64,000 nucleotides of DNA, taken from contig JAFTQM010000098.1 in NCBI GenBank assembly GCA_017462755.1, positions 1-64,000 on the forward strand. The letters are read 5' to 3'. Source of the DNA: Lachnospiraceae bacterium (lineage in GTDB: Bacteria > Bacillota > Clostridia > Lachnospirales > Lachnospiraceae). This document shows, one piece after another, positions 18,429 through 27,739 of this stretch. The notes under the pieces are model-generated. The model was not told the DNA's origin. It saw only the letters and a program-made list of their open reading frames with translations, and searched no databases. The position numbers and the translations under genes were made by a program. Within the stretch, counting starts at the first letter, position 1; every line of letters begins with the position of its first letter.

Positions 18429-20501
18429 ATGGCAAAAAATCTAGTGATTGTAGAGTCACCGGCAAAGGCGAAAACCATTAAAAAATTCCTGGGGGCAAAC
18501 TATGAGGTTATGGCAACCATCGGACATGTGAGAGATATGCCGAAGAGTCAGCTGGGAATTGATGTGGAAAACGGCTATGAGCCAAAATATATTACGATTC
18601 GCGGAAAGGGCGATTTGCTCGCGAAGCTCAGAAAGGAAGTCAAGAAGGCAGACAAAGTATATCTCGCAACTGACCCTGACCGTGAGGGGGAGGCGATTTC
18701 CTGGCATTTGGCGAATGTGCTGAAGTTAGATCCGGAGGAGAAGAACCGGATTACATTTAATGAGATTACCAAGAATACGGTGAAGGCTTCGATCAAAAAA
18801 GCCAGAGCGATTGATATGGATATGGTAGATTCTCAGCAGGCGAGACGTGTGCTTGACCGTATGGTGGGTTATCGCATCAGTCCGTTGCTGTGGGCGAAGG
18901 TAAAGAGGGGCTTGAGTGCGGGACGCGTGCAGTCTGTGGTTCTGCGTCTGGTGGCAGACAGGGAAAATGAGATTGAGGCATTTATACCGCAGGAGTACTG
19001 GAACTTGGAGGCTGCCTTTTTGCCGGAGGGAAGCAAGAAGGCGGTGCAGGCAAAGTTTTACGGTACGACGGAGAAAAAGCTTACCATTTCCAATAAGGAA
19101 GAGTTAGAGCAGATTTTGGAAAAATTAAAGACGGCGGAGTTTGCGGTAAGTGAGGTAAAGAACGGAGAGCGTCATAAGAAGGCACCGCTTCCGTTTACGA
19201 CCAGTACGCTGCAGCAGGAAGCAACCAAGCTGCTGAATTTTTCTACACAGAAGACAATGCGTCTGGCGCAGCAGTTGTACGAGGGTGTTGATGTCAAGGG
19301 ACACGGAACCATCGGTTTGATTTCTTATCTGCGTACCGATTCGGTTCGTGTGTCGGAGGAGGCAGATGCAGCAGCAAAGGAGTTTATCCGTGAAAATTAC
19401 GGTGAACACAATGTGACGACGCAGGATGTCAACAAAGCGGGCGGCAAGAAGATTCAGGATGCGCATGAGGCGATTCGTCCGACCTATGTGGATTTGACAC
19501 CGGTGGTGATTAAGGAATCTTTAAGCCGGGATTTGTTCCGGTTGTATCAGTTAATCTGGAAGCGTTTTATTGCCAGTCGTATGGCACCTGCAGTATACGA
19601 AACGACTTCGGTAAAGATTGACGGTGCGGGTTATCGCTTTACGGCTGCGACCTCCAAGTTAAAGGAGGAGGGCTTCCTTTCGGTTTATGCGATACCGGAG
19701 GACGAGGAGGAAGAAAAGAACAGCGGCTTTACCGGACTTGTACAGAAGCAGAGTCTGAAGTTAGAAAAGCTGGAGGAGAGTCAGCATTTTACTCAGCCGC
19801 CGGCACATTATAATGAAGCAAGTCTTGTAAAGGCAATGGAGGAGTTGGGAATCGGAAGACCGAGTACCTATGCGACGACAATTACTACGATTATTGCAAG
19901 ACGCTACGTTGTGAAGGAAAACAAGAATCTGTATATTACCGAGCTTGGAGAAGCGGTAAATAATATTATGAAGATAGCTTTTCCGACGATTGTAGATGTA
20001 AACTTTACCGGAAATATGGAAGCGCTGCTGGATGGTGTTGAAGAGGGTGTGGTAAACTGGAAAACCATCGTAAGTAATTTTTATCCGGATTTGGATGAGG
20101 CAGTGAAAGAGGCAGAGGAGAAGCTGCCGCAGGTAAAGATTGAGGATGAGGTAACGGATGTTGAGTGCGATATGTGCGGTCGGATGATGGTAGTAAAATA
20201 TGGTCCGCACGGAAAGTTCTTAGCTTGCCCGGGCTTCCCGGAATGCCGCAATACCAAGACCTATCTGGAGAAAATCGGAGTGAATTGCCCAAAATGCGGT
20301 AAGGATATCGTGATTCGGAAAACCAAGAAGGGCAGAAAGTATTACGGCTGTGAGAGCAATCCGGATTGTGATTATATGTCCTGGCAGAAGCCGAGTGATG
20401 TGCCTTGTCCGAAATGCGGTAATCTGTTGCTTGAAAAAGCAAACCGTCTCGTATGCCAGCAGGAGGGCTGCGGTTATCAGACAGAAAAAGCGGAAAAATG
20501 A
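18429..20501 (+). CDS. topA: DNA topoisomerase I
   Basis: Type IA topoisomerase that relaxes negative supercoils. The TOPRIM domain begins NLVIVESPAKAKTIKKFLG, with the acidic DPDREGEAI motif. The active-site tyrosine is Tyr300 in GLISYLRTDS. The C-terminus carries three four-cysteine zinc ribbons (CDMCG...CPGFPEC, CPKCG...C, CPKCG...C). ATG 18429 has GGAGG about seven nt upstream; the GTG at 18408 does not. 690 residues is normal for Firmicutes. No terminator is evident between topA and codY. Confidence 0.97.
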   Translation: MAKNLVIVESPAKAKTIKKFLGANYEVMATIGHVRDMPKSQLGIDVENGYEPKYITIRGKGDLLAKLRKEVKKADKVYLATDPDREGEAISWHLANVLKLDPEEKNRITFNEITKNTVKASIKKARAIDMDMVDSQQARRVLDRMVGYRISPLLWAKVKRGLSAGRVQSVVLRLVADRENEIEAFIPQEYWNLEAAFLPEGSKKAVQAKFYGTTEKKLTISNKEELEQILEKLKTAEFAVSEVKNGERHKKAPLPFTTSTLQQEATKLLNFSTQKTMRLAQQLYEGVDVKGHGTIGLISYLRTDSVRVSEEADAAAKEFIRENYGEHNVTTQDVNKAGGKKIQDAHEAIRPTYVDLTPVVIKESLSRDLFRLYQLIWKRFIASRMAPAVYETTSVKIDGAGYRFTAATSKLKEEGFLSVYAIPEDEEEEKNSGFTGLVQKQSLKLEKLEESQHFTQPPAHYNEASLVKAMEELGIGRPSTYATTITTIIARRYVVKENKNLYITELGEAVNNIMKIAFPTIVDVNFTGNMEALLDGVEEGVVNWKTIVSNFYPDLDEAVKEAEEKLPQVKIEDEVTDVECDMCGRMMVVKYGPHGKFLACPGFPECRNTKTYLEKIGVNCPKCGKDIVIRKTKKGRKYYGCESNPDCDYMSWQKPSDVPCPKCGNLLLEKANRLVCQQEGCGYQTEKAEK

Positions 20502-20537
20502 GAACCGATTCAATTGCCAAGTTATACAGCTACTTTG

Positions 20538-20552
20538 AAAAATCAGAAAATA
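20538..20552 (+). promoter_or_regulatory. Candidate CodY box upstream of codY
   Basis: AAAAATCAGAAAATA matches 11 of 15 positions of the CodY consensus AATTTTCWGAAAATT. It is just upstream of the likely codY promoter, which would fit autoregulation. AT-rich DNA gives such matches by chance. Confidence 0.3.
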
Positions 20553-20585
20553 AGAAAATAATTCATTCAAAATCGAAAATTTTAC

Positions 20586-20617
20586 TTGTTTTTCTAAAAT
20601 ATATGTGTTAACATATA
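20586..20617 (+). promoter_or_regulatory. Candidate codY promoter with overlapping inverted repeat
   Basis: TTGTTT (20586-20591), 17-bp spacer and TAACAT (20609-20614), preceded by a TGT extended -10. A perfect 7-bp inverted repeat, TATATGT-gtta-ACATATA (20600-20617), covers the -10 and could be an operator or an RNA hairpin. Confidence 0.4.
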
Positions 20618-20646
20618 GTTATAAATTGATGTATGGGGGTTTGACA

Positions 20647-21414
20647 ATGAGTGTACAGTTATTAGACAAGACCAGAAAAATCAATAAACTGCTACATAAC
20701 AACAGTTCTCATAAGGTTGTTTTTAATGATATCTGTCTGGTATTGAGCGATATTCTTGAATCAAATATCCTCGTAATCAGCAAAAAGGGCAAGGTTCTCG
20801 GAATCAGAAACCGTGCAGATATTCCACCGATTGGCGAGCTGATTAAGGATGCGGTGGGCGGTTATATTGACGGTATGTTAAATGAGCGCTTGCTGAATAT
20901 TCTTTCTACAAAGGAGAATGTAAATCTTGCAACATTGGGATTTGAGTTCGACGGAGTGAATGACTATCAGGCAATTATCACACCGATTGATATTGCAGGA
21001 GAGCGTCTCGGATCATTGTTCCTGTATAAGAATGCAAGAAATTATTCGATTGACGATATTATTCTGAGTGAGTACGGAACGACGGCCGTAGGACTGGAGA
21101 TGATGCGTTCGGTAAATGAAGAGAATGCAGAGGAGAATCGTAAGGTTCAGATTGTACGTTCTGCGATAAGTACGCTTTCGTTCTCGGAGTTGGAAGCAAT
21201 TACACATATTTTTGAAGAGCTGGATGGAAATGAAGGAATTCTGGTGGCAAGTAAGATTGCGGACAGAGTAGGAATTACCCGTTCGGTTATCGTAAATGCA
21301 CTTCGTAAGTTTGAAAGTGCCGGTGTGATTGAATCCCGCTCGTCCGGTATGAAGGGAACCTACATTAAGGTATTAAACGATGTGGTGTTTGAGGAACTAA
21401 AGAAGATGCAGTAA
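20647..21414 (+). CDS. codY: GTP-sensing global transcriptional regulator CodY
   Basis: Repressor that binds branched-chain amino acids and GTP and controls nutrient-related genes. An N-terminal GAF-like domain starts LLDKTRKINKLLHNNS. A C-terminal winged helix-turn-helix has ASKIADRVGITRSVIVNALRK in two parts and ESRSSGMKGTYIKVLN. Length 255 is standard. ATG 20647 gives the family N-terminus and has GGGGGT about seven nt upstream. It lies immediately upstream of the fla/che operon, as in B. subtilis, where CodY represses that operon. Confidence 0.97.
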   Translation: MSVQLLDKTRKINKLLHNNSSHKVVFNDICLVLSDILESNILVISKKGKVLGIRNRADIPPIGELIKDAVGGYIDGMLNERLLNILSTKENVNLATLGFEFDGVNDYQAIITPIDIAGERLGSLFLYKNARNYSIDDIILSEYGTTAVGLEMMRSVNEENAEENRKVQIVRSAISTLSFSELEAITHIFEELDGNEGILVASKIADRVGITRSVIVNALRKFESAGVIESRSSGMKGTYIKVLNDVVFEELKKMQ

Positions 21415-21433
21415 CCAAGGATGGGATACGCAA

Positions 21434-21478
21434 AAGGATTTGAAACGGGGATTCACGGCTTTCAAATCCTTTTTTTTG
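21434..21478 (+). terminator. Rho-independent terminator after codY
   Basis: AAGGATTTGAAA (21434-21445) pairs with TTTCAAATCCTT (21460-21471), followed by a T run. It separates codY from the fla/che operon. Confidence 0.93.
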
Positions 21479-21492
21479 TTTTAATCGTGGCG

Positions 21493-21507
21493 AATTTTGC
21501 GAAATTG
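21493..21507 (+). promoter_or_regulatory. Candidate CodY-like box upstream of flgB
   Basis: AATTTTGCGAAATTG matches about 11 of 15 CodY consensus positions and contains the inverted repeat AATTT-tgcg-AAATT. It is 54 bp before the -35 of the operon promoter. Confidence 0.3.
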
Positions 21508-21560
21508 ATGCCTATAGCTTGTAGAAAAGTATCAAAAAAATGATTTTTTTGAAATATATC

Positions 21561-21589
21561 TTGTGTTTTGTGACTAAATTGACTATAAT
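21561..21589 (+). promoter_or_regulatory. Candidate sigma-A promoter of the fla/che operon
   Basis: TTGTGT (21561-21566), 17-bp spacer, TATAAT (21584-21589), 55 nt before flgB. I saw no sigma-D type (TAAA...GCCGATAT) promoter here. Confidence 0.6.
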
Positions 21590-21643
21590 AGGTACTAGGT
21601 TGTTTTTTTGTAACCTGGAATCGAATGAAAGGGTGAATACATC

Positions 21644-22036
21644 GTGATAGGATCAAATGTATATAACTACATCAATGTTTTAAATAAAGCAGCAGGTGCC
21701 AGTTATTTGAGAAATGAGGTTCTTTCGAATAATTTGGCAAATGTAGATACGCCGAATTTTAAGCGCAGTGATATCAGCTTTGAGAATTATTTGAAGCAGG
21801 AGTTGGTTTCCGGCTTTGGTAATATGGATCAGAAGATTGCAGCAGTGGATTTGAGCAATCTTAATGCTACGGTTTATGTGGATCAGAGTACGCTCAGCTA
21901 TCGTCTGGACGGAAATAACGTAGACATTGATATGGAGGAAGCTAATCTGGCAGAGAATCAGATTCGTTATTATACATTACTGGATTCGATGACCCAGGAA
22001 TTCTCCAGAATCAAGATGGTATTAAACCGTAATTAA
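21644..22036 (+). CDS. flgB: Flagellar basal-body rod protein FlgB
   Basis: Proximal rod subunit exported by the flagellar type III system. It shows the rod N-terminal motif LSNNLANVDTPNFKRSDISF and the C-terminal EANLAENQIRYY region. 130 residues is typical. The start is GTG at 21644 with AAAGGGTG upstream. It is the first gene of the fla/che operon and precedes flgC by 57 nt. Confidence 0.95.
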   Translation: MIGSNVYNYINVLNKAAGASYLRNEVLSNNLANVDTPNFKRSDISFENYLKQELVSGFGNMDQKIAAVDLSNLNATVYVDQSTLSYRLDGNNVDIDMEEANLAENQIRYYTLLDSMTQEFSRIKMVLNRN

Positions 22037-22093
22037 TGAGACGAATATCTCTGAGAGGGATTCAGAGTAAAGATAGAATGGAGGCAGTATTAT

Positions 22094-22546
22094 ATGGCAA
22101 GTATTGATGCGTTGAACATCAGCGCAAGCGGAATGAGCGCACAGCGTCTCAGAATGGATATTATTTCGCAGAATATTGCGAATGTAAATACAACCAGAGA
22201 TGAGAATGGCGATGTTTATGTCAGAAAGACGGTAACCTTTGCGACCCGTTCGCAGGATTCCTTTTCTACCATGCTCGCACAGACACAGATGAATTCGGCA
22301 ACCAATCTGGTGGGCAACGGAGTAAAGGTAGCGTCGATTGTAGAGGATCATGTGACTGCAATGCGGCAGGTATACGATCCGGGCAATCCGGATGCCGATG
22401 AAAACGGATATGTTACATACCCGAATGTAAATACAGTGACAGAGATGACGAATCTGATTGATGCAACCCGGTCGTATGAAGCGAACATTACCGCGTTTAA
22501 TGCGACAAAGAATATGTTGCTCAAGGGACTGGAAGTAGGAAAATAA
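22094..22546 (+). CDS. flgC: Flagellar basal-body rod protein FlgC
   Basis: Second proximal rod subunit. It has the rod signature ISQNIANVNTTRDENG near residue 30 and the C-terminal MTNLIDATRSYEANITAFN stretch that packs in the rod coiled core. Length 150 is standard. GGAGG lies about eight nt before the ATG. fliE follows. Confidence 0.95.
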   Translation: MASIDALNISASGMSAQRLRMDIISQNIANVNTTRDENGDVYVRKTVTFATRSQDSFSTMLAQTQMNSATNLVGNGVKVASIVEDHVTAMRQVYDPGNPDADENGYVTYPNVNTVTEMTNLIDATRSYEANITAFNATKNMLLKGLEVGK

Positions 22547-22593
22547 TTTCTGACAGTCGGGAGAAAAGATTCTAAAAGAACGGAGAAATGGAA

Positions 22594-22911
22594 ATGGAAT
22601 TTACATCAATAGGTGCAGTTAAGAGCCTTTCGGATTATACCGCAACATGGAACCGGGGGAAGACAGAGGAGACTGCAAAAAATACTGCTTTTGAAACTCT
22701 GTTTCAGTCTGCAATGCAGATGATTCAGGAAACCAACGATTATACAAATGCTGCAGAAGAAGCGGAGCTGTCTTATGCAATGGGACTTACCAACAGCACG
22801 ACGGATGTGCAGGTAGCACAGCAAAAAGCAAATATTTCGTTGCAGTATACTGTGGCTGTAAGAAATGCGGTGCTGGACGCCTATAAGGAAATCATGCAGT
22901 TACAATTCTAA
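22594..22911 (+). CDS. fliE: Flagellar hook-basal body protein FliE
   Basis: Small adapter between the MS ring and the rod. The C-terminal half has the family pattern VAQQKANISLQYTVAVRNAV and AYKEIMQLQF. About 105 residues is normal. ATG 22594 has GGAG eight nt upstream; the ATG at 22588 is only two nt from it and is less likely. Confidence 0.92.
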   Translation: MEFTSIGAVKSLSDYTATWNRGKTEETAKNTAFETLFQSAMQMIQETNDYTNAAEEAELSYAMGLTNSTTDVQVAQQKANISLQYTVAVRNAVLDAYKEIMQLQF

Positions 22912-22930
22912 TAGAGTGGGGTAGGATTTC

Positions 22931-24526
22931 ATGCAGGAGCGATTCAAACAATTTGGGAATAAAATAGTAGAAATATGGAGTAAATATACGAAAAAACAGA
23001 AGGCAATTATAATAAGTACTGTTGGTGCGGTAGTTATTATGATTGTCTTGTTGGCGTACTTTTTGGGCAGAGTAACGTATACCAAGTGGCAGACCTTTGA
23101 GGATGTATCCACGGCTAAAATGGCGGTGGAGCTGTTAGACGAGGCAGGCATTGCGTATAAGGTTGCGGCTGACGGAGTAACCGTCTCGGTAGATTCGAAG
23201 AGGGTAATAGATGCGACCTATGCGATTACGGACAGCTCTCTGCTTGAGGATGGTCTGATGTCGTTAGAGGAGATGCTGAACAGCGATATCAGTACGACGA
23301 ATTATGAGAAGCAGGTGAAGTTTTCGAGATATACACTGGATGATCTGGCAAAGCAGATTGAAGGTGTTGTGGGTGTTGAGAAAGCAAGACTGAATGCAAT
23401 TCCGGTAGACCGCACAACGACGATTTTAGCAGAGTCAACTGAGATGCAGTGTACGGTATTCCTTACGATTAATAAGGATTTTACCAAGACGATGGCAGAG
23501 AGCATTGCGGTAGGTGTATCCAATGCCCTTGGTAATTCATCGCTGGAAAGTGTCAAGGTAATTGACCAGTATGGCAATCTGTTGTACAACGGTCCGGAGG
23601 ATGAGGATGTGATGTCGCTGAGCAATCAGATGGCTCAGACAGAGGCGACTTATGAATTTTATCGTGATTTGGTAGTGCGTTACGGTTTGCATCTGAATTA
23701 CGATTATGTAGAAGCAGAATTCAATCTGGACATCAATTATGACCGTATTGAGGAATATCTGCATGAGTATCTTCCGGCAGAGGGCTCGGATCAGGGACTT
23801 TTGAGTGTTTACGAAAAGTATTCCGCAGAGAATTCCGGCAGTACAGAGGATGTACCGGGTACTGACTCGAACGATGAAACCGATTATTACATCGAGACCA
23901 GTACAGCCGGTAAGAGCTCGGTGGATTCGGAAAAAATGACTTATATTCCGAGTGAGAGAGTAACGACGACTTTAAAGCAGTTTGGTGTAATTGATACGGA
24001 GAATTCCAGTGGTGCGATTATCTTAAAGCGTGTGCGCCAGTATACCGAGCGGGAGCTTGAAGTATTAGGACTTTTAGAAGAAACTACATACGAAGAATAT
24101 AAAATTAATAACAGTCAGCCGGTACAGCAGGAGACGCCGCAGGAATTCTATGATGCATTCTCTAAGGCAACCGGTATTGATGCAGAGAATCTCCAGATTA
24201 TCATCTACGAGATTCCGGAATATCTGGATCCGGAGGAAGTCGGAACCGATTGGAATCTGATTTGGACGATTGTACTGTTTGTGGTTATTATTCTGTTGCT
24301 GATTTTTGTTGTGTTCCGTGTATCCAAGCCGGTAGAAGTAATCGAGACCGAGCCGGAATTGTCCGTGGAGAAGCTGCTGGCTACAACGAAGGAAAATCAG
24401 TCCTTAGACGATATCGAGTTCAGCGAGAAGTCCGAGGTAAGAAAGATGATAGAAAAGTTTGTAGACGAAAATCCGGAAGCAGTCGCTGCGCTTTTGCGTA
24501 ATTGGCTGAATGATGAATGGAGTTGA
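22931..24526 (+). CDS. fliF: Flagellar MS-ring protein FliF
   Basis: Membrane ring on which the motor assembles. Two membrane helices flank a large extracytoplasmic region: one at about 28-50 (IIISTVGAVVIMIVLLAYFLG) and one at about 440-465. In between are ring-building domains (TYAITDSSLLEDGLMSLEEM, VEKARLNAIP). The C-terminal cytoplasmic tail ends with the FliG-binding helix (EKFVDENPEAVAALLRNWLNDE). 531 residues is typical. fliG begins six nt after its stop. Confidence 0.96.
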   Translation: MQERFKQFGNKIVEIWSKYTKKQKAIIISTVGAVVIMIVLLAYFLGRVTYTKWQTFEDVSTAKMAVELLDEAGIAYKVAADGVTVSVDSKRVIDATYAITDSSLLEDGLMSLEEMLNSDISTTNYEKQVKFSRYTLDDLAKQIEGVVGVEKARLNAIPVDRTTTILAESTEMQCTVFLTINKDFTKTMAESIAVGVSNALGNSSLESVKVIDQYGNLLYNGPEDEDVMSLSNQMAQTEATYEFYRDLVVRYGLHLNYDYVEAEFNLDINYDRIEEYLHEYLPAEGSDQGLLSVYEKYSAENSGSTEDVPGTDSNDETDYYIETSTAGKSSVDSEKMTYIPSERVTTTLKQFGVIDTENSSGAIILKRVRQYTERELEVLGLLEETTYEEYKINNSQPVQQETPQEFYDAFSKATGIDAENLQIIIYEIPEYLDPEEVGTDWNLIWTIVLFVVIILLLIFVVFRVSKPVEVIETEPELSVEKLLATTKENQSLDDIEFSEKSEVRKMIEKFVDENPEAVAALLRNWLNDEWS

Positions 24527-24532
24527 TGAGGT

Positions 24533-25543
24533 ATGAAGGGAACAGACGAATACAGTGGATTACAAAAGACCGCAATTTTGATGATTGCTCTGGGACCGGA
24601 GCGTTCCTCTAAGATTTTCAAGCATTTGAAGGAGGAAGAAATCGAACAGCTGACGCTGGAGATTGCGAATACAAGAAGCGTGTCGCAGGCGACCAAGGAC
24701 GCCGTTATGGATGAGTTCTATGAGGTTTGTCTGGCGCAGCAGTATATTGCAGAGGGCGGTATTGCCTATGCAAAGGATCTGTTGGAGAAGGCACTGGGTA
24801 CCGAAAAGGCAATGGAGGTTATCGGAAAGCTGACAGCTTCCCTGCAGGTTCGTCCGTTCGAGTTTATTCGAAAGATCGATCCTGCCCAGCTTCTGACCTT
24901 TATCCAGGACGAGCATCCGCAGACCATAGCATTGATTTTATCTTATCTGTCAGCAGGACAGTCGGCAGCACTGATTGGTGCGCTGGCTCCGGACAAGCAG
25001 GCAGACGTAGCAAAGCGTATTGCGCAGATGGATCGTACATCCCCGGATGTATTGAAAGAGGTGGAGCGAGTGCTGGAAAAGAAATTCGCATCGCTGGTCA
25101 ACCAGGATTACACGATTGCCGGTGGTGTCGATGCTATCGTAGATATCTTGAATACCGTAGACCGTGGTACCGAGAAGCATATTATGGAAACTCTCGAAAT
25201 CGAAGAGCCGGAATTGGCAGACGAAATCCGCAAGAAGATGTTCGTATTCGAGGATATTCTTTCTTTGGACGACCGTTCGATTCAGCGTGTGCTGCGTGAG
25301 GTTCAGAATGATGAGCTTGCAATTGCATTAAAGTCGACCGGCGAAGAGGTTCAGGAGGTTATCTTCAACAATATGTCCAAGCGTTTGTCGGCTATGATCA
25401 AGGAAGATATGGAATTTATGGGTCCGGTGCGTATGAAGGATGTTGAGGAAGCTCAGCAGAAGATTGTTAATATCATTCGTAAGCTGGAGGATTCCGGTGA
25501 GATCGTAATTTCCCGAGGCGGAGGTGACGAGATCGTTGTCTAA
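24533..25543 (+). CDS. fliG: Flagellar motor switch protein FliG
   Basis: Rotor protein that couples the MS ring, the C ring and the stator. The N-terminal domain starts YSGLQKTAILMIALGPERSS. The middle EHPQTIALILSYL motif is present, as are the C-terminal charged residues in DDRSIQRVLREV that face MotA. 336 residues is full length. GGAG lies ten nt before the ATG. It overlaps fliH by 8 nt, if the TTG start of fliH is right. Confidence 0.97.
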   Translation: MKGTDEYSGLQKTAILMIALGPERSSKIFKHLKEEEIEQLTLEIANTRSVSQATKDAVMDEFYEVCLAQQYIAEGGIAYAKDLLEKALGTEKAMEVIGKLTASLQVRPFEFIRKIDPAQLLTFIQDEHPQTIALILSYLSAGQSAALIGALAPDKQADVAKRIAQMDRTSPDVLKEVERVLEKKFASLVNQDYTIAGGVDAIVDILNTVDRGTEKHIMETLEIEEPELADEIRKKMFVFEDILSLDDRSIQRVLREVQNDELAIALKSTGEEVQEVIFNNMSKRLSAMIKEDMEFMGPVRMKDVEEAQQKIVNIIRKLEDSGEIVISRGGGDEIVV

Positions 25544-26405
25544 TGTAATTAAAGCAGCGGCTATTCGCTATACACAGGAAAAGAGAACAATTGATTTGAA
25601 TGCCCGTGCGGATGAATTTGTACGGTTGTTCGCAGAAAAGCATGCAAAGGTTTTGGAGCCGGAGGCAGAGGCTGCACCGGACTTCCAACCCGGCATTGCG
25701 GGATTGTTCGCAGAGCGCATCGAAGAGGATGAGCTAGCGGCAACAATCGCGGAGCCGGAGGTGTTACAGCCGTCCCTTGAGGAGCAGGAAGAACTGTTGC
25801 GATTGCAGACAGAGCAGATTTTAGAGGATGCACGCAAGGAAGTAGAACAGATGTTGGCGGATGCGAACAGAGAAGCGGAAGAAATTCGCAAACAGGCATA
25901 TGAAAAAGCGGAACAGAAGGGCTACGAGGCGGGCAGACAGAAGGCAGAAAAAGACCTTGAAAATCTGAAGCGCCAGCTGGAAGAAGAGGCTCAACTGAAT
26001 CGGATGACCTATGAAAAGCAGGTGGAGGAATTAGAGCCTGCTTTTGTTGAAATGGTAATTGCCTTAGTAAAAAAGCTGACCGGTGTCGTGTTAGAGGATC
26101 GCAGGGCAATTATCCTGCATCTGTTAGAACAGGCCCTGACCGGAGTGGAAGCAAGCTCCAGTTACCTGATTCATGTATCTGCAGAGGATTACGATGTCGT
26201 AGAATCCAAAAAAGCAGAGCTTGCATGGAAGTTAAAGGAAGGCGCGGCTTTGGAGATTATTGAGGATCGTATGCTGCATAAGGGACAATGCATCATTGAA
26301 ACGGAGAGCCGTATCTTTGACTGCAGCATTGATACCCAGCTCAAAAATCTGACCAGTGATTTGAAGCTGTTAGCCGGAATTCCGGAAGCAAAAGAGGTTT
26401 ATTAA
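25536..26405 (+). CDS. fliH: Flagellar assembly protein FliH
   Basis: Regulator and stator-like partner of the export ATPase FliI. The protein is charged and helical: an acidic N-terminal part, a long coiled coil (about 90-160, QILEDARKEVEQML onward) and a C-terminal FliH/HrpE-like domain with FVEMVIALVKKLTG. I place the start at TTG 25536 (MSNVIKAA), with GGAGGT ten nt upstream. A GTG at 25524 would add four residues. It overlaps the end of fliG and is directly followed by fliI. Confidence 0.9.
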   Translation: MSNVIKAAAIRYTQEKRTIDLNARADEFVRLFAEKHAKVLEPEAEAAPDFQPGIAGLFAERIEEDELAATIAEPEVLQPSLEEQEELLRLQTEQILEDARKEVEQMLADANREAEEIRKQAYEKAEQKGYEAGRQKAEKDLENLKRQLEEEAQLNRMTYEKQVEELEPAFVEMVIALVKKLTGVVLEDRRAIILHLLEQALTGVEASSSYLIHVSAEDYDVVESKKAELAWKLKEGAALEIIEDRMLHKGQCIIETESRIFDCSIDTQLKNLTSDLKLLAGIPEAKEVY

Positions 26406-27713
26406 GTGATTGATTTAAAGAAATATGATTCCATTTATACAAAATCATATATTGATACGAAGGGTAAGGTAACAAAGATTGTCGGACTGACCGTAGAGTC
26501 CATCGGACCGGATGCCAGTCTGAACGATGTGTGCCTGATTACTTCGAGGGACGGAGCGCGCGAGGTGCGGGCAGAGGTGATTGGTTTTCGTGACGAGCAT
26601 CTGCTGTTGATGCCATATGAGGACATTAGCGGCATTGGCGTCGGAAGCACAGTAATCAATCTGTACGAGCCGTTGCAGGTTCTGGTAGGAGACGAAATGC
26701 TCGGACAGGCTTTGGATGGTCTGGGCTTTCCTCTGGACGGCAGTACACTGCAGTTGGAAAACGCGCGTACCGTAGATGCAGCGGCACCGGAGCCGTTGGA
26801 GCGTGAATTGATTTCTGAGGCTCTGACGTTGGGAGTGCGTGCGGTTGACGGTTTGTTGACCGTAGGTAAAGGACAGCGAATCGGTATCTTTGCCGGTAGT
26901 GGTGTAGGAAAGAGTACTCTGCTTGGTATGTTTGCGAGAAACACCAAAGCAGATATCAATGTCATTGCGCTGATTGGCGAGCGTGGACGTGAGGTGCGGG
27001 AATTTATCGAACGTGACCTTGGAGAAGAGGGTAAACGGCGTTCGGTGCTGGTAATTGCGACCTCGGATAAGCCTGCGCTGATTCGTAAGAAAGCAGCCAA
27101 GACAGCGACGGCGATTGCGGAGTATTTCAGAGATCAGGGAAAGGATGTTCTGTTGATGATGGACTCACTGACCCGTTTTTCGATGGCGCAGCGTGAAATC
27201 GGTCTTGCCAGTGGCGAGCCGCCGGTATCCCGTGGTTATCCGCCGAGTGTATATTCGGAAATGCCGAAGCTTCTCGAACGTGCCGGAAACAATGCGGTAG
27301 GTTCGATTACCGGTCTGTATACCGTGCTGGTAGATGGTGATGATTTCAACGAGCCGATTGCCGATACGGCGAGAGGTATTTTGGACGGACATATTATTTT
27401 GTCCAGAGAGCTTGCACATAAGAATCATTATCCGGCGGTGGATGTCTTGCAGAGTATTTCGCGTGTTATGAGCTCGATAGCAAGTACGGAGCATAAGCAG
27501 GCGGCGGCAAAGCTGAAGATGGTTATGGCGACCTACAGAGAGGCAGAGGATTTGATTAACATTGGCGCCTATAAGGCAGGAAGCAACAAAAACATTGACT
27601 ATGCGATTTCAAAAATCGATGCGGTAAATGCGTTCTTATGTCAGGGAACCGAAGAAAAGATTCTGATGGATGAGACATTGGAGCAGCTGTATGCGATTTT
27701 TGAGGATGAATAA
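26406..27713 (+). CDS. fliI: Flagellum-specific export ATPase FliI
   Basis: Hexameric ATPase that energises docking of flagellar export substrates. It is related to the F1 beta subunit: Walker A GSGVGKSTLL, Walker B LLMMDSLTRF, then SGEPPVSRGYPPSVYSE in two parts. Length 435 is standard. The GTG start directly follows the fliH stop, with AGAGG upstream inside fliH. Confidence 0.97.
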   Translation: MIDLKKYDSIYTKSYIDTKGKVTKIVGLTVESIGPDASLNDVCLITSRDGAREVRAEVIGFRDEHLLLMPYEDISGIGVGSTVINLYEPLQVLVGDEMLGQALDGLGFPLDGSTLQLENARTVDAAAPEPLERELISEALTLGVRAVDGLLTVGKGQRIGIFAGSGVGKSTLLGMFARNTKADINVIALIGERGREVREFIERDLGEEGKRRSVLVIATSDKPALIRKKAAKTATAIAEYFRDQGKDVLLMMDSLTRFSMAQREIGLASGEPPVSRGYPPSVYSEMPKLLERAGNNAVGSITGLYTVLVDGDDFNEPIADTARGILDGHIILSRELAHKNHYPAVDVLQSISRVMSSIASTEHKQAAAKLKMVMATYREAEDLINIGAYKAGSNKNIDYAISKIDAVNAFLCQGTEEKILMDETLEQLYAIFEDE

Positions 27714-27739
27714 AGTTCCGGGAATGGAGTGCGGGAGAA

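Noticed and set aside
21415..21643. Sigma-D type promoter in front of flgB
   Set aside because: No TAAA plus GCCGATAT-like pair seen; the sigma-A style elements explain the start better.
26435..27100. 221-residue minus-strand frame opposite fliI
   Set aside because: Antisense to the catalytic core of FliI, rich in Ser/Arg as expected from reversed codons, no homology seen.
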